Shown: one piece after another, positions 19,625-29,136 of the stretch
Layout: every line of letters begins with the position of its first letter
How positions within the stretch are numbered: position 1 is the first letter of the stretch
Assembly (NCBI GenBank): GCA_018242365.1
Contig: JAFECB010000017.1
Coordinates: 124,001-188,000, forward strand
Direction: 5' to 3'
Origin: Pseudomonadota bacterium
Lineage (GTDB): Bacteria > Pseudomonadota > Gammaproteobacteria > Xanthomonadales > Xanthomonadaceae
Length of the DNA: 64,000 bases
Notes under the pieces: model-generated
Seen by the model: the letters and a program-made list of their open reading frames with translations, nothing else
Database searches by the model: none
Told to the model about the DNA's origin: nothing
Position numbers and translations under genes: made by a program

Positions 19625-20373
19625 CCCGCCAGCAAGGATCGCAACAGGCGCGGCACGCCGTCCATCGCCGCCCTGACATTGTCCAGCACGTCCTGCAAGG
19701 TGATGACTTCATCGACATTCGGCCCCGCGCCTGCCGCCCAATTGGCGACGATGGCGAGGCAGGCGTAGTCCAGCCGCAACTCCCGTGCCAGTCCAGCCTC
19801 GGGCATCCCGGTCATGCCGACCAGGTCACAACCGTCACGGCGCATGCGCGCGATCTCGGCCTTGGTCTCCAGCCGTGGCCCCTGGGTGGCGCCGTAGCAG
19901 CCACCCTCCACCAGCGCGACGCCCCCCTGCGCAGCGGCGGCGATGACGCGTGCGCGCAGGCTCGGCGTGTAGGGATCGCCGAAATCCACATGCAGCACGT
20001 CGCTGCCCGGCTCCTCGCACAAGGTACTGATACGGCCCCAGGTGTAGTCGATCAGCTGGTCCGGACAGGCCAGCACGCGCGGGCCGAAGCGTTCACTGAT
20101 GCCACCGACGGTATTGAGAGCCAGCACGCGTGATGCACCCAGCGCCTTCAGCGCGGCGAGGTTGGCGCGATAGTTGATCTTGTGCGGCGGCAACGCATGG
20201 CCTTCGCCGTGACGGGCGAGGAAGGCGACGCGCTTGCCTTCCAGTGTGCCGACGCGAATCGGGCCGGACGGTGCGCCGTAGGATGTGTCTGGCTGCCGGG
20301 TTTCGACATCCGCCAGTTCGCCCAAGGCATAGACGCCGGTGCCGCCGATGATGGCGAGGTCGATGGTGCTCAT
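19621..20373 (-). CDS. mtiP: S-methyl-5'-thioinosine phosphorylase
   Basis: A 250-residue member of the PNP/MTAP family. It shows IIGGTGVYAL with the phosphate-binding Gly-rich loop, RHGEGHALPPHKINYRAN, NTVGGIS and MTGMPEAGLARE. The family in Pseudomonas and Xanthomonadaceae prefers methylthioinosine over methylthioadenosine and returns the base as hypoxanthine. That fits the hypoxanthine phosphoribosyltransferase encoded 152 nt upstream on the same strand. A plain methylthioadenosine phosphorylase is the alternative. Confidence 0.85.
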   Translation of the reverse strand: MSTIDLAIIGGTGVYALGELADVETRQPDTSYGAPSGPIRVGTLEGKRVAFLARHGEGHALPPHKINYRANLAALKALGASRVLALNTVGGISERFGPRVLACPDQLIDYTWGRISTLCEEPGSDVLHVDFGDPYTPSLRARVIAAAAQGGVALVEGGCYGATQGPRLETKAEIARMRRDGCDLVGMTGMPEAGLARELRLDYACLAIVANWAAGAGPNVDEVITLQDVLDNVRAAMDGVPRLLRSLLAG

Positions 20374-20524
20374 GCGTGTCCTCTCGCGGCTTCGTTTCGC
20401 GGCAGCCGGGCACCGGTGGCGCGCTGCCGGACTCTCGGCGGCAGGGACGCTGCCGAGAAGCCTGCAGGGATGTATTCACGGCGTGTCCGGCAATGTGCTG
20501 CCGGTGTGCGGCTGCCATTCCCCA

Positions 20525-21082
20525 TCAGCCCCCCAGCGCAAATATCACAGGCAGATTGCGGCCCTGTTCGTAGTAATCCATGCCGTAACCGAACACATAG
20601 GCATCTGGCACCTGCACGCCGACGTGATCGGCGGCTATGCCCTCGACGCAGCGGTCGTGCACTTTTTCCGCCAACACCGCGATGCGCACTTCGGCGGCGT
20701 CCTGGTCCTCGCACCAGTGCTTGACCGCCAGCAGGGTGTGACCTTCGTCGAGGATGTCGTCGACCAGCAGCACCTTGCGCCCGCGCATCGGCGTGGCCGG
20801 ACGATGCAACCAGGCCAGACCGGAACCGCTGGTCTGGCCGCGGTAGCGGGTGGCGTGCAGATAGTCGAATTCCAGATCCAGCCCGCGCTCGCCCAGCGCA
20901 AATCCCAATTGCGAGGCGAACGGCATCCCACCGTTCATCACCGTGATGTACAGCGGCACCTCACCGTCGGCATAGGCCGGCCGGATCTCGTCCGCCATCC
21001 GCAGGATCGCGGCTTCCAGCGCGTGCCGGTCGAACAGCACCCGCGCCGTCTGCAGGGCTTCATGCAACTGTGGTGCGCTCAT
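20525..21082 (-). CDS. hpt: Hypoxanthine-guanine phosphoribosyltransferase
   Basis: A 185-residue type I phosphoribosyltransferase with the PRPP motif VLLVDDILDEGHTL at residues 104-117 and a flexible-loop YLHATRYRGQTSGSG. It makes IMP or GMP from hypoxanthine or guanine and PRPP. The start at 21082 gives MSAPQLHEAL and overlaps the nagZ stop by 4 nt; earlier Mets lead to an unlikely Arg-rich extension that is the nagZ reverse frame. It forms a purine-salvage pair with mtiP. Confidence 0.88.
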   Translation of the reverse strand: MSAPQLHEALQTARVLFDRHALEAAILRMADEIRPAYADGEVPLYITVMNGGMPFASQLGFALGERGLDLEFDYLHATRYRGQTSGSGLAWLHRPATPMRGRKVLLVDDILDEGHTLLAVKHWCEDQDAAEVRIAVLAEKVHDRCVEGIAADHVGVQVPDAYVFGYGMDYYEQGRNLPVIFALGG

Positions 21083-22131
21083 GCCACGCTCCCCACTTCG
21101 TTGGCGCCGGACTGCACGCCGGCATCGGTTCCGACCTCGGGAACGCCGCTCATGCCAGCGCTTGCTTGTTGATGGCGTGTATCGGCGAGCAAGGCATCCC
21201 AGCCGAGCGCGCCGCGCCCGATCAGCCCGGTCAGCGCCATCGACGGCATGGCGCGGCCGTCCATCGCCTGCAGCGCGTCTTCGACCATATGCGGATGGCA
21301 GACCAGGACCGCGTCGCAACCGGCATCCAGATGCGCATCGATGCGGCCCTTGATGCCGCCCGCAGTCTCGGCACCGACCATGCCGATGTCATCGGAAAAG
21401 ACCACGCCGCGGAAACCCAGCTCGCCACGCAGCACGCCTTCGATCCAGCGCGATGAATAACCGGCCGGCTCCGCCGCGACCTGCGGATAGACGACGTGGG
21501 CCATCATCACCGCGTCGGCACCCGCGGCAATCCCGGCTGCAAACGGCAGCAGATCGGCAGCGCGCAATTCATCGAGCGTGCGCGGATCGACCACCATGTC
21601 GAAATGGCTGTCTTCCAGCACCGAGCCATGGCCGGGGAAATGCTTGAGCGTGGCCACCATGCCTGCCTCGTGCATACCGGCGATATAGGCGCGGGTGAAA
21701 TCCGCCACGACCTGCGGATCCTGCGCGAAGGCGCGATTGCCGATCGCACGGTTGCCGCGGGCCAGATCGACCACCGGCGCAAAACTCAAATCAAGCCCGG
21801 TGGCGCGGATCTCGCTGGCCATCAACCAGGCGTGTTCGCGCGCAAGCTGGCGTGCCGCCTGCGGATCACGCTGGTGCAATGCCTCGAACCCGCGCAGTGC
21901 CGGCAGCGGCGTGTAGCCGTCACGGAAGCGTTGCACGCGCCCGCCTTCCTGATCCACGCAGACCAACTGCGGGTTCGGCGCGGCCGCACGGATGGCCAGC
22001 ACCAGGTCCGCCACCTGCGTGCGTGAAGCGAAGTTGCGGGTGAACAGGACCACGCCCGCACAGGCCGGATGCTGCAGCCAGTCGCGCTCACGCGCGCCGA
22101 GTACGTGTCCGAAAACGCCGATCAGCAACAT
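21079..22131 (-). CDS. nagZ: Beta-N-acetylhexosaminidase NagZ
   Basis: A 350-residue family-3 glycoside hydrolase that removes GlcNAc from anhydro-muropeptides in the cytoplasm during cell-wall recycling. The signature KHFPGHGSVLEDSHFD with the catalytic His/Asp dyad loop, the nucleophile region VVFSDDIGM and VDQEGGRVQRF are all visible. It abuts the CYTH gene (stop at 22132) and overlaps hpt, so the block reads as one operon. Confidence 0.93.
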   Translation of the reverse strand: MLLIGVFGHVLGARERDWLQHPACAGVVLFTRNFASRTQVADLVLAIRAAAPNPQLVCVDQEGGRVQRFRDGYTPLPALRGFEALHQRDPQAARQLAREHAWLMASEIRATGLDLSFAPVVDLARGNRAIGNRAFAQDPQVVADFTRAYIAGMHEAGMVATLKHFPGHGSVLEDSHFDMVVDPRTLDELRAADLLPFAAGIAAGADAVMMAHVVYPQVAAEPAGYSSRWIEGVLRGELGFRGVVFSDDIGMVGAETAGGIKGRIDAHLDAGCDAVLVCHPHMVEDALQAMDGRAMPSMALTGLIGRGALGWDALLADTRHQQASAGMSGVPEVGTDAGVQSGANEVGSVA

Positions 22132-22659
22132 TCAGGAACCCTCGATCACATCAACTGCCATCCGCTCGTCCTCGCGCCACTGCGCGTATGGGCGCGAGGC
22201 CAAGGCCAGATTGTAGTAGCGCGGCGCGTGGGTGGCTTCCGCGCCCGCCCAGGCCGGCTTTTCGAACATCTCTTCGACATCACCCAGCTCGATTTCCGCC
22301 ACCACCAAGCCTGCGTTGTCACCAAGGAATTCGTCGATCTCCCACAGGTGACCGGCATGCCGGACGTAGTGGCGGGTCTTTTCGATCCGTCCGCCCACGC
22401 ATAAGAGCAAAAGTGCCTGCGCATCGACCACCGGTATCGCGTATTCGAATTCCTGTCGTCGCGCACCCAGCTCGCGCGACTTGATGTTGAGGAAGGCCGC
22501 CTCGCCTTCAATGCGGACCCGCACCGAGGCCTGCATTGCGCCGCTATCGACCATGCCGATGTCATTGAGATAGCCCTGTGCCATTGCCACCGACGTGTGC
22601 GCTGTTGCGCGCCAGTCGTCATTCGCCAGCAGGAATTTGCGTTCGATCTCGATGCCCAC
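22132..22659 (-). CDS. CYTH-domain protein (triphosphatase/adenylate cyclase-like)
   Basis: A 175-residue single CYTH domain starting MGIEIERKFLL, with the EXEXK motif (Glu4, Glu6, Lys8) that holds metal and triphosphate. Later acidic and basic tunnel residues are seen in ARRQEFEYAIP, KTRHYV and WEIDEF. Bacterial single-domain CYTH proteins are usually inorganic triphosphatases; adenylate cyclase CyaB-like activity is the alternative. It starts with GTG, lies 3 nt after rlmD, and touches nagZ. Confidence 0.85.
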   Translation of the reverse strand: MGIEIERKFLLANDDWRATAHTSVAMAQGYLNDIGMVDSGAMQASVRVRIEGEAAFLNIKSRELGARRQEFEYAIPVVDAQALLLLCVGGRIEKTRHYVRHAGHLWEIDEFLGDNAGLVVAEIELGDVEEMFEKPAWAGAEATHAPRYYNLALASRPYAQWREDERMAVDVIEGS

Positions 22660-22662
22660 GGC

Positions 22663-24039
22663 TCAGCGCCTCGCTGGTGGATCGAACACCGCAATCGATT
22701 CGACGTGCGCAGTATGCGGGAACATGTCCATCACCCCGGCCTCGCGCAGGTGCCAACCCGCTTCATTGACGAGATAGCCGGCATCACGCGCCAGCGAGCC
22801 GGGATGGCAGCTGACATAGACAATCCGCTTCAGCCCCTTCAGCGGCAATTGCTTGAGCACCTCGATGGCCCCCGCACGCGCCGGATCGAGCAGCAACTTG
22901 TCGAAGCCCTGTTTCAGCCAGGCCTGGCCGGCCAGATCCTGCGCCAGATCCGCGGCGTGGAATTGCACATTGGTCATGCCATTGTGCTCGGCATTGGCGC
23001 GTGCACGCGCCACCAGGCCGGCATCGCCCTCGACGCCGACCACCGCCCCTTCGCCCGCCACCCGCGCCAATGGCAGGGTGAAATTGCCCAGCCCGCAGAA
23101 CAGATCGAGCACGCGCTCACCGGGCTGCACATCCAGCAGCTCCAGCGCGCGGGAGATCATCGCCTCGTTGAGCTTGGCGTTGACCTGGATGAAATCCAGC
23201 GGGCGGAAGTTCAGTTCGATGTCCCACTGCGGCAACCCGAACGCCAACGCGGGCGGCTCACCGGAAAGTGGATGCACCGAGTCAATGCCACCGGGCTGCA
23301 GCGAGATCGCGAAGCCATGTTCGCTGCCGAATGCTGCCAGCTTGCTCTTGTCCACCTCCGACAGCGGCTGCAGATGGCGGAACACCAGTACGGTGGCGGC
23401 ATCGCCGGCAATGAATTCGATCTGCGGGATGTCACGACGGCCATCCAGACCATCGACCAATGCGCCCAGCACGTCCAGCTTGAAGCCCAGCTGCGGCACC
23501 ACGGTGTGGCACTCGCGCAAATCAGCGACGAAGCGCGGATCGAGTTCGCGAAAACCGACCAGGGTCTTGTCCTTCTTTTCGACCCGCCGCACCGACAACC
23601 GGCCCTTGCGCCGATAGCCCCAGCTGTCCCCGCGCAGCGGCGGCAACACGCTGGCGGGCGTGACGTGGCCGATCCGCTGCAGGTTGTCCAGCAGCACCCG
23701 CTGCTTGGCATCGATCTGTCTGCCTTCGGCCAGATGCTGCAGCACGCAGCCGGCGCACACACCGAAATGCGGGCAGCGCGGCTGCACGCGATCCGGCGAT
23801 GCAGTCAGCACGTCCAGCGTCCTGGCTTCATCGAAATGCTTGGAGCGTGCCGTCTGCTGCACCGAGACGGTTTCCCCCGGCAACGCGCCGGTGACGAACA
23901 CCGCCTTGCCGGCCTGGGCATGCCCCTCCGGCCAATGCGCGACGCCCCGGCCGTCATGGCTGAGGTCGGTGATCTGGAGGGTTTTCGGAGATTGATCGAG
24001 ACGGGCCACGTGTCGGGAAACAGCAGGGTGGCCGGTCAT
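22663..24039 (-). CDS. rlmD: 23S rRNA (uracil-1939-C5)-methyltransferase RlmD
   Basis: A 458-residue TrmA/RlmD-type enzyme: an N-terminal TRAM domain ([14 protein letters not shown]), a [4Fe-4S] segment [18 protein letters not shown]-binding [14 protein letters not shown] and the catalytic Cys in [12 protein letters not shown]. It methylates U1939 of 23S rRNA. The ATG at 24039 ([10 protein letters not shown]) is used because the frame upstream is Arg-rich antisense of liuB. It heads the minus-strand block and is divergent from liuB with a 65-nt gap. Confidence 0.92.
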   Translation of the reverse strand: MTGHPAVSRHVARLDQSPKTLQITDLSHDGRGVAHWPEGHAQAGKAVFVTGALPGETVSVQQTARSKHFDEARTLDVLTASPDRVQPRCPHFGVCAGCVLQHLAEGRQIDAKQRVLLDNLQRIGHVTPASVLPPLRGDSWGYRRKGRLSVRRVEKKDKTLVGFRELDPRFVADLRECHTVVPQLGFKLDVLGALVDGLDGRRDIPQIEFIAGDAATVLVFRHLQPLSEVDKSKLAAFGSEHGFAISLQPGGIDSVHPLSGEPPALAFGLPQWDIELNFRPLDFIQVNAKLNEAMISRALELLDVQPGERVLDLFCGLGNFTLPLARVAGEGAVVGVEGDAGLVARARANAEHNGMTNVQFHAADLAQDLAGQAWLKQGFDKLLLDPARAGAIEVLKQLPLKGLKRIVYVSCHPGSLARDAGYLVNEAGWHLREAGVMDMFPHTAHVESIAVFDPPARR

Positions 24040-24104
24040 TGTCGCAGACTGCCGGGGCGCAGGCGGTATCCTTGGCGACTGCATACCGCAAACGGACGTC
24101 CTGC

Positions 24105-25715
24105 ATGCCCGCGTTGACCACCCAGCTTGATCCCCGCTCGCAGGATTTCCTCGACAACGTCGCCTTTCACCGCGAACTGGTGGCCGAGCTTGACCGCCGC
24201 CTCGCCCATGCCGCCAACGGCGGCGGCGAGAAGGCACGCAACAAGCACACCGAGCGCGGCAAATTGCTGGCGCGCGACCGCATCACCGCCCTGCTCGATC
24301 CCGGCTCGCCGTTCCTGGAAATTGCGCCGCTGGCCGCCGAGGGCATGTACGACGATGCCGCACCCGCCGCCGGCATGGTCTGCGGCATTGGCCGTGTGTG
24401 CGGTCAGGAAGTGGTGATCGTCGCCAACGATGCCACCGTCAAGGGCGGCACCTATTTCCCGATGACGGTGAAAAAACACCTGCGCGCGCAGGAAGTGGCG
24501 CGGGAAAACAACCTGCCCTGCGTCTATCTGGTCGATTCCGGCGGTGCCTTCCTGCCGCTGCAGGACGAGGTGTTCCCGGACAAGGAACACTTCGGCCGGA
24601 TCTTCTACAACCAGGCGCGGCTGTCGGCGGAGAACATCCCGCAGATCGCGGTGGTGATGGGCAGCTGCACCGCCGGCGGTGCCTACGTGCCGGCGATGTG
24701 CGATGAGTCGGTGATCGTGAAGGAACAGGGCACGATCTTCCTCGGCGGCCCGCCGCTGGTCAAAGCCGCGACCGGCGAAGTGGTGGACGCCGAAACCCTG
24801 GGCGGCGCGGACGTGCACACCAGCATTTCGGGCGTGGCCGACCACTACGCCGAGGACGACCGCCACGCGCTCGACATCGCGCGCGGGATTGTCGGTTCGC
24901 TCAATCGAAAGAAAGTGTTGCCGGTGGCGGTGCAGCACGTGCGCGAACCGCTGTTCCCAGCCGAAGAGCTGTACGGCATCGTTCCGAAAGACGCGCGTCG
25001 CCCTTTCGATATCCGCGAAGTGATCGCCCGCATCACTGATGGCAGCGAGCTGCAGGAATTCAAGGCGCGCTACGGCAAGACCCTCGTGACGGGCTTTGCC
25101 CATCTGCATGGCTACCCGGTGGGCATCGTCGCCAACAACGGCATCCTGTTCGCCGAATCCGCGCTGAAGGGTGCGCATTTCATCGAACTGTGCAACCAGC
25201 GCGGCATTCCGCTGGTGTTCCTGCAGAACATCACCGGCTTCATGGTCGGCAAGAAGTACGAGCAAGCCGGGATTGCGAAGGATGGCGCGAAGATGGTCAC
25301 CGCCGTCGCGTGTTCGCATGTACCCAAGTTCACCATGGTGATCGGCGGGTCCTTCGGCGCCGGCAATTACGCCATGTGCGGCCGGGCCTACGGCGCACGC
25401 TTCCTGTGGATGTGGCCGAACGCGCGGATCAGCGTGATGGGCGGCGAACAGGCCGCCTCGGTGCTGGCCACGGTCAAGCGCGATGGCATCGAGGCCAAGG
25501 GCGGCGTGTGGACACCGGAGGAAGAAGACGCCTTCAAGTCGCCCATCCGCCAGCAGTACGAAGACCAGGGCAACCCCTACTACGCTACCGCACGCCTGTG
25601 GGACGACGGCATCATCGACCCGGCCGATACCCGCCGCGTGCTGGGGCTGGGGCTGTCGGCCAGCCTCAATGCGCCCATTGAAGCGCGCACCCGGTTTGGG
25701 GTGTTCCGGATGTAG
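24105..25715 (+). CDS. liuB: Methylcrotonyl-CoA carboxylase, carboxyltransferase (beta) subunit
   Basis: A 536-residue carboxyltransferase of the biotin-dependent acyl-CoA carboxylase family. It has [36 protein letters not shown] and [16 protein letters not shown] with the two oxyanion-hole segments. The MCC assignment over propionyl-CoA carboxylase follows from this pattern and from the leucine pathway genes around it. It carboxylates 3-methylcrotonyl-CoA using the biotin domain of LiuD, encoded at 30.5 kb. The start at 24105 gives [10 protein letters not shown]; an upstream ATG at 24039 would overlap the rlmD start codon. Confidence 0.9.
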   Translation: MPALTTQLDPRSQDFLDNVAFHRELVAELDRRLAHAANGGGEKARNKHTERGKLLARDRITALLDPGSPFLEIAPLAAEGMYDDAAPAAGMVCGIGRVCGQEVVIVANDATVKGGTYFPMTVKKHLRAQEVARENNLPCVYLVDSGGAFLPLQDEVFPDKEHFGRIFYNQARLSAENIPQIAVVMGSCTAGGAYVPAMCDESVIVKEQGTIFLGGPPLVKAATGEVVDAETLGGADVHTSISGVADHYAEDDRHALDIARGIVGSLNRKKVLPVAVQHVREPLFPAEELYGIVPKDARRPFDIREVIARITDGSELQEFKARYGKTLVTGFAHLHGYPVGIVANNGILFAESALKGAHFIELCNQRGIPLVFLQNITGFMVGKKYEQAGIAKDGAKMVTAVACSHVPKFTMVIGGSFGAGNYAMCGRAYGARFLWMWPNARISVMGGEQAASVLATVKRDGIEAKGGVWTPEEEDAFKSPIRQQYEDQGNPYYATARLWDDGIIDPADTRRVLGLGLSASLNAPIEARTRFGVFRM

Positions 25716-25824
25716 TTCACCAGCCTTGCCCGAGGCTTGCGGCAGACTGCTCACCCATTCAGGAAACAATTGACGGCAAATTGGTGGTAGCCTCGGGAAT
25801 CTGCCCCCCCGAGGAGACTGCGCA

Positions 25825-26325
25825 ATGGCCATCTGGAAAGATTCCACGCCCGCCCCCAAGGCGAACGAGCCCGTCCACATCGACCCGCCGCGCCCCGCTG
25901 CTGTGGCCGAGCCGGCACCGATTCCCGCGCCTGCGCAGCCACGTACCTCAGACACCGGCGCACGCGAGTCGGTGATCGCGTCCGACCTCACCATCGAAGG
26001 CAAGATCGAAGGCAGCGGTCATGTCCGCATCGCCGGACGCTTCAAGGGCGACATCAAGGTGCAGGGCAACCTCACCGTCGACAAAGGCGCCAAGGTCACC
26101 GCCGGTGCCATCTCCGCCAGCAAGGTCGCGCTTGCGGGTGATCTGGAAGGCAATATCTCCGGCGCCCAGCAGGTGGAGTTGCTTGCGACTGGCGCGATCA
26201 CCGGCGATGTCAAGGCGGGCAGTCTCACTGTCGCCCCCGGTTCGCGCATCCGTGGCCATGTGGAATGCGGCTGGGGCAAGGAAGGCGCACCTGCGGCCAG
26301 GCCGGAGGGCGGCTCGACTGCATGA
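25825..26325 (+). CDS. Bactofilin (polymer-forming cytoskeletal protein)
   Basis: A 166-residue bactofilin. A Pro/Ala-rich disordered N-terminus (about 1-45) is followed by the beta-helical DUF583 core with repeating hydrophobic turns: ASDLTIEGKIEGSGHVRIAG, NLTVDKGAKV, VALAGDLEGNI and GDVKAGSLTVAPGSRIRGHV. Bactofilins form nucleotide-free filaments on the membrane and organise cell-shape or envelope enzymes. It overlaps the following zinc-ribbon gene by 4 nt. Confidence 0.9.
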   Translation: MAIWKDSTPAPKANEPVHIDPPRPAAVAEPAPIPAPAQPRTSDTGARESVIASDLTIEGKIEGSGHVRIAGRFKGDIKVQGNLTVDKGAKVTAGAISASKVALAGDLEGNISGAQQVELLATGAITGDVKAGSLTVAPGSRIRGHVECGWGKEGAPAARPEGGSTA

Positions 26326-26672
26326 GCAGTCCGCGCCCGGGCGCAGTGGGGGCCACCCGCACTTGCCCGCACTGCAAAGCCACCATCCTCGACAGTGCGC
26401 CGGTGTGTCCGGCCTGTCGCGGCCACCTGCGGCTGGATTCACCGGGCGCGTCGGAGGCCCGGCAAGTGCCCCTGCAGGTGGAAGGCAACCTCAGCGGCAC
26501 CCGTGACACTGCCTACGAATACACCGTCGTGGTGGTGATCCGCGACGAACGCGGCAAGGAAATCAGCCGCCATGTCGCCGGTGTCGGCGCAGTGTTCGCC
26601 GACGAAGCCCGCAGTTTTACCGTGACCGTCGAAGCGACACCGGCCCCGCCCGACAAGCGGCGCAAGCACTGA
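26322..26672 (+). CDS. Zinc-ribbon protein coupled to bactofilin
   Basis: A 116-residue protein with an N-terminal zinc ribbon, CPHCKATILDSAPVCPACRGHL (Cys about 15, 18, 29, 32), then a beta-rich domain (YEYTVVVVIRDERGKEISRHVAGVG) and a basic tail DKRRKH. ATG overlaps the bactofilin stop (ATGA), so it is translated with it and may be a filament partner. I do not recognise a characterised family; function unknown. Confidence 0.75.
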   Translation: MSSPRPGAVGATRTCPHCKATILDSAPVCPACRGHLRLDSPGASEARQVPLQVEGNLSGTRDTAYEYTVVVVIRDERGKEISRHVAGVGAVFADEARSFTVTVEATPAPPDKRRKH

Positions 26673-26702
26673 GACCGGAAGTCACGGCACGCGCACCACC
26701 TG

Positions 26703-26939
26703 TCAGCCGCAGCCGTTGCAGCCGCCGCAATCCTTGCCGCCACCCACTCCGACCGGGGCGATCCTCCTCGCCAGATTGCGCAACCAGTCGGGGCGACCAT
26801 CCCGCAACAACGGCAGTGCCACCGCGATACGCAAGCGACGGGTGGCGTTCGGAAACTGCTTGTGCATCACCACGCCTGCACTGACCAACACGGCCAGCGC
26901 GACGATGACGTATTGCAGCAGCAGTGAAGCGTCCATCAT
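26703..26939 (-). CDS. Small Cys-rich membrane protein linked to FeoB
   Basis: A 78-residue protein: one N-terminal transmembrane helix (LLLQYVIVALAVLVSAGVVM), a basic middle with LRNLARRIAP, and a Cys-rich end KDCGGCNGCG. The ATGATG start overlaps the feoB stop. Position and shape fit the FeoB-associated Cys-rich small proteins, and it takes the place where FeoC lies in enterobacteria. Metal or redox sensing is possible but unproven. Confidence 0.7.
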   Translation of the reverse strand: MMDASLLLQYVIVALAVLVSAGVVMHKQFPNATRRLRIAVALPLLRDGRPDWLRNLARRIAPVGVGGGKDCGGCNGCG

Positions 26940-28789
26940 CCGGCTCCGAACGCCAGGGCGATGCGGTAGGTCACGAACGAGGCCAGGAAAGCCAGGCCGA
27001 ACAGATAGCCGGCCGCGAATGCGGTCTGCTTCCACGAATGGGTTTCGCGCTTGATCGTCGCCAGCGTGGACACGCATTGCGGCGCATAGATGAACCACAC
27101 CAGCAACGACAACGCTGTGGCCAGCGACCATTGCGACTGGATGATCGGGCTCAGCGCCTGCGCAGCGGCATCGTCATTGACCGCGGACAGCGCATAGACC
27201 GTGGCCAGCGACGACACCACCACCTCGCGCGCGGCCATGCCGGGAATCAGCGCGATGCAGATCTGCCAATTGAAGCCGATCACCGCGAACACCGCGGTCA
27301 TCACGTGGCCGATGCGGCCGGCAAAACTGTAGTCGATGGCCGGGCCGGTGGCACCTGCCGGTGCGCCGGGAAAACTGAGCAGGAACCACAGCAGGATGGT
27401 CAGCGCCAGAATGATCCCGCCGACCCGCTTGAGGAAAATCATCGCCCGTTCCCACAAGCCGATCGCGATATCACGCAAGTGCGGTACACGATACGAAGGC
27501 AATTCCATCAGCAGCGGATGCTCGCTCTTGTCGCGCCGCCAGAACTTCATCGTCCATGCCACCGCCAGCGCGCTGAGGATGCCCGCCGCGTACAGGCCGA
27601 ACAGCACCAGACCCTGCTGATTGAACCAGCCGATGTCCTTCTTCGGCACGAACGCACCGATCAACAGCGCATACACCGGCAAGCGCGCCGAACAAGTCAT
27701 CAACGGTGCCACCAGAATCGTGGCGAGGCGATCACGCGGATCCTGGATCGATCGCGTGGACATGATTCCCGGCACCGCACAGGCGAAGCTCGACAGCAAT
27801 GGAATGAAGCTGCGTCCGGACAGGCCCGCCGCAGCCATCATCCGATCCAGCAGGAAGGCGGCACGCGGCAGATAACCGGATTCCTCCAGCGCGAGGATGA
27901 ACAGGAACAGGATCAGGATCTGCGGCAGGAACACGATGACGCCGCCGATGCCGGCGATCACCCCATCCACCAGCAGGCTGCGCAGCGGGCCTTCGGTCAT
28001 CGCATTGCCGACAACTTGTCCGAACCAGGTGGTGGCCGCCTCGATGCCGTCCATCATCGGCGTCGCCCACGCATAAACGGCCTGGAACATCAGGAACATC
28101 ACCACGCCCAGCACCAGCAGGCCGAACAGCGGATGCAGCAGCCAGCGATCCAGCGCATCGTCAATGGCCGCAGTGCGGCGCGGCATCTCCACCGCCAGCG
28201 TCAACAGCCGCCGCACTTCCTCGTGCAAGGCATCGTCGGCCAATGGCGCGTGCCGCTCCATCGTGAGCTCGGTCGTTGCATCCAGCCGCTCCAGCAGGGC
28301 CCGCGCACCATGCCGATGCACGGCGACGGTCTCCACCACCGGCACGCCCAATTCGCGTTGCAGCGCTTCCACGTCGATGGCGATGCCGCGTTTGCGCGAT
28401 GCGTCGATCATGTTGAGCGCCACGATCATCGGCTTGCCCAAGGCGCGCAGTTCCAGCACGAAGCGCAGGTGCAGACGCAGATTGGTGGCATCGACCACGC
28501 ACACCAGCAAGTCCGGCGCAGGCTCGCCCGGATAGAAGCCGCGGATCAGGTCACGCGTCACCGCCTCGTCCAGACTGGCGGCATTGAGGCTGTAGGCTCC
28601 CGGCAAGTCGAGCACGGTCAATTCATGTCCCGCCGGCAAGCGCAGCCGGCCTTCCTTGCGCTCGACGGTCACCCCGGCATAGTTGGCCACCTTCTGCCGG
28701 CTGCCGGTGAGCAGGTTGAACAGTGCAGTCTTGCCGCAATTGGGATTGCCGACCAGTGCAATGCGCGGCGATGCGGTGATGGCGTTCAT
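26936..28789 (-). CDS. feoB: Ferrous iron transporter FeoB
   Basis: A 617-residue inner-membrane Fe(II) permease. The N-terminal G domain has GNPNCGKTALFN at residues 14-25, LDLPGAYSL (G3) and LNMIDASRKRG (G4). The C-terminal half is a multi-pass membrane domain with two Gate motifs, including LPRAAFLLDRMMAAAGLSGRSFIP and LPSYRVPHLRDI. It is shorter than E. coli FeoB (773) but of a common size in this group. It overlaps feoA by 4 nt. Confidence 0.93.
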   Translation of the reverse strand: MNAITASPRIALVGNPNCGKTALFNLLTGSRQKVANYAGVTVERKEGRLRLPAGHELTVLDLPGAYSLNAASLDEAVTRDLIRGFYPGEPAPDLLVCVVDATNLRLHLRFVLELRALGKPMIVALNMIDASRKRGIAIDVEALQRELGVPVVETVAVHRHGARALLERLDATTELTMERHAPLADDALHEEVRRLLTLAVEMPRRTAAIDDALDRWLLHPLFGLLVLGVVMFLMFQAVYAWATPMMDGIEAATTWFGQVVGNAMTEGPLRSLLVDGVIAGIGGVIVFLPQILILFLFILALEESGYLPRAAFLLDRMMAAAGLSGRSFIPLLSSFACAVPGIMSTRSIQDPRDRLATILVAPLMTCSARLPVYALLIGAFVPKKDIGWFNQQGLVLFGLYAAGILSALAVAWTMKFWRRDKSEHPLLMELPSYRVPHLRDIAIGLWERAMIFLKRVGGIILALTILLWFLLSFPGAPAGATGPAIDYSFAGRIGHVMTAVFAVIGFNWQICIALIPGMAAREVVVSSLATVYALSAVNDDAAAQALSPIIQSQWSLATALSLLVWFIYAPQCVSTLATIKRETHSWKQTAFAAGYLFGLAFLASFVTYRIALAFGAG

Positions 28790-29031
28790 GCGCCAGCTCC
28801 GTTGCGCAAGCGCACGCGTGCGGCCTCGGAGCGGCGCAGGGCGAAGCGGGTGAAGCCCACCTGCACCAGTAGCGGTTCGGCACCCAGGGGGCCGGCCGCG
28901 ACCACCTCGACATCCTCGCCGGCGACGAAACCCAGCTCACGCAGGCGACGCGCAACCGGATCATTCGGCGTGTGGTCTTCGACGCCTTCGATGATGGCCG
29001 AGCGACGTCGCTGGAGCTCATTCAAACGCAT
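28786..29031 (-). CDS. feoA: Ferrous iron transport protein FeoA
   Basis: An 81-residue SH3-like FeoA domain protein (RLRELGFVAGEDVEVVAAGPLG, LLVQVGFTRFALRRSEAARV). It assists FeoB at the cytoplasmic face. Start at 29031 (MRLNELQRRR) is preferred to one 16 codons upstream, which would place a Cys/Pro-rich stretch ahead of the domain. First gene of the feoA-feoB-small-protein operon, inserted within the dispersed liu genes. Confidence 0.88.
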   Translation of the reverse strand: MRLNELQRRRSAIIEGVEDHTPNDPVARRLRELGFVAGEDVEVVAAGPLGAEPLLVQVGFTRFALRRSEAARVRLRNGAGA

Positions 29032-29039
29032 TGGCGTTG

Positions 29040-29078
29040 CACTGCATTGACAAATAGGAATTGTTCGCAATTGTAGCA
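29040..29078 (-). promoter_or_regulatory. AT-rich feoA upstream region, possible Fur site
   Basis: The only AT-rich stretch between feoA and liuC. On the minus strand it reads GCGAACAATTCCTATTTGT, loosely similar to a Fur box, which would fit an iron-uptake operon. The match is imperfect and no clear -35/-10 pair accompanies it. Confidence 0.25.
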
Positions 29079-29136
29079 CTCCCGCCAGCCGGTATCATGT
29101 CGGTGTTGTCATCTTCGGAAGGCGTCGGAACCGCGC

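Noticed and set aside
20374..20524. GC-rich hairpins between mtiP and hpt considered as a riboswitch or terminator
   Set aside because: Small stems such as CTCGGC/GCCGAG exist, but there is no T-run and no recognisable riboswitch motif.
24036..26003. Minus-strand 655-aa ORF antisense to liuB
   Set aside because: The plus strand encodes a clear carboxyltransferase; the antisense product has no family motif.
29047..29076. TTGACA in the feoA-liuC gap as a liuC promoter
   Set aside because: No acceptable -10 at 16-18 nt spacing (ATTGTA/TTGTAG).
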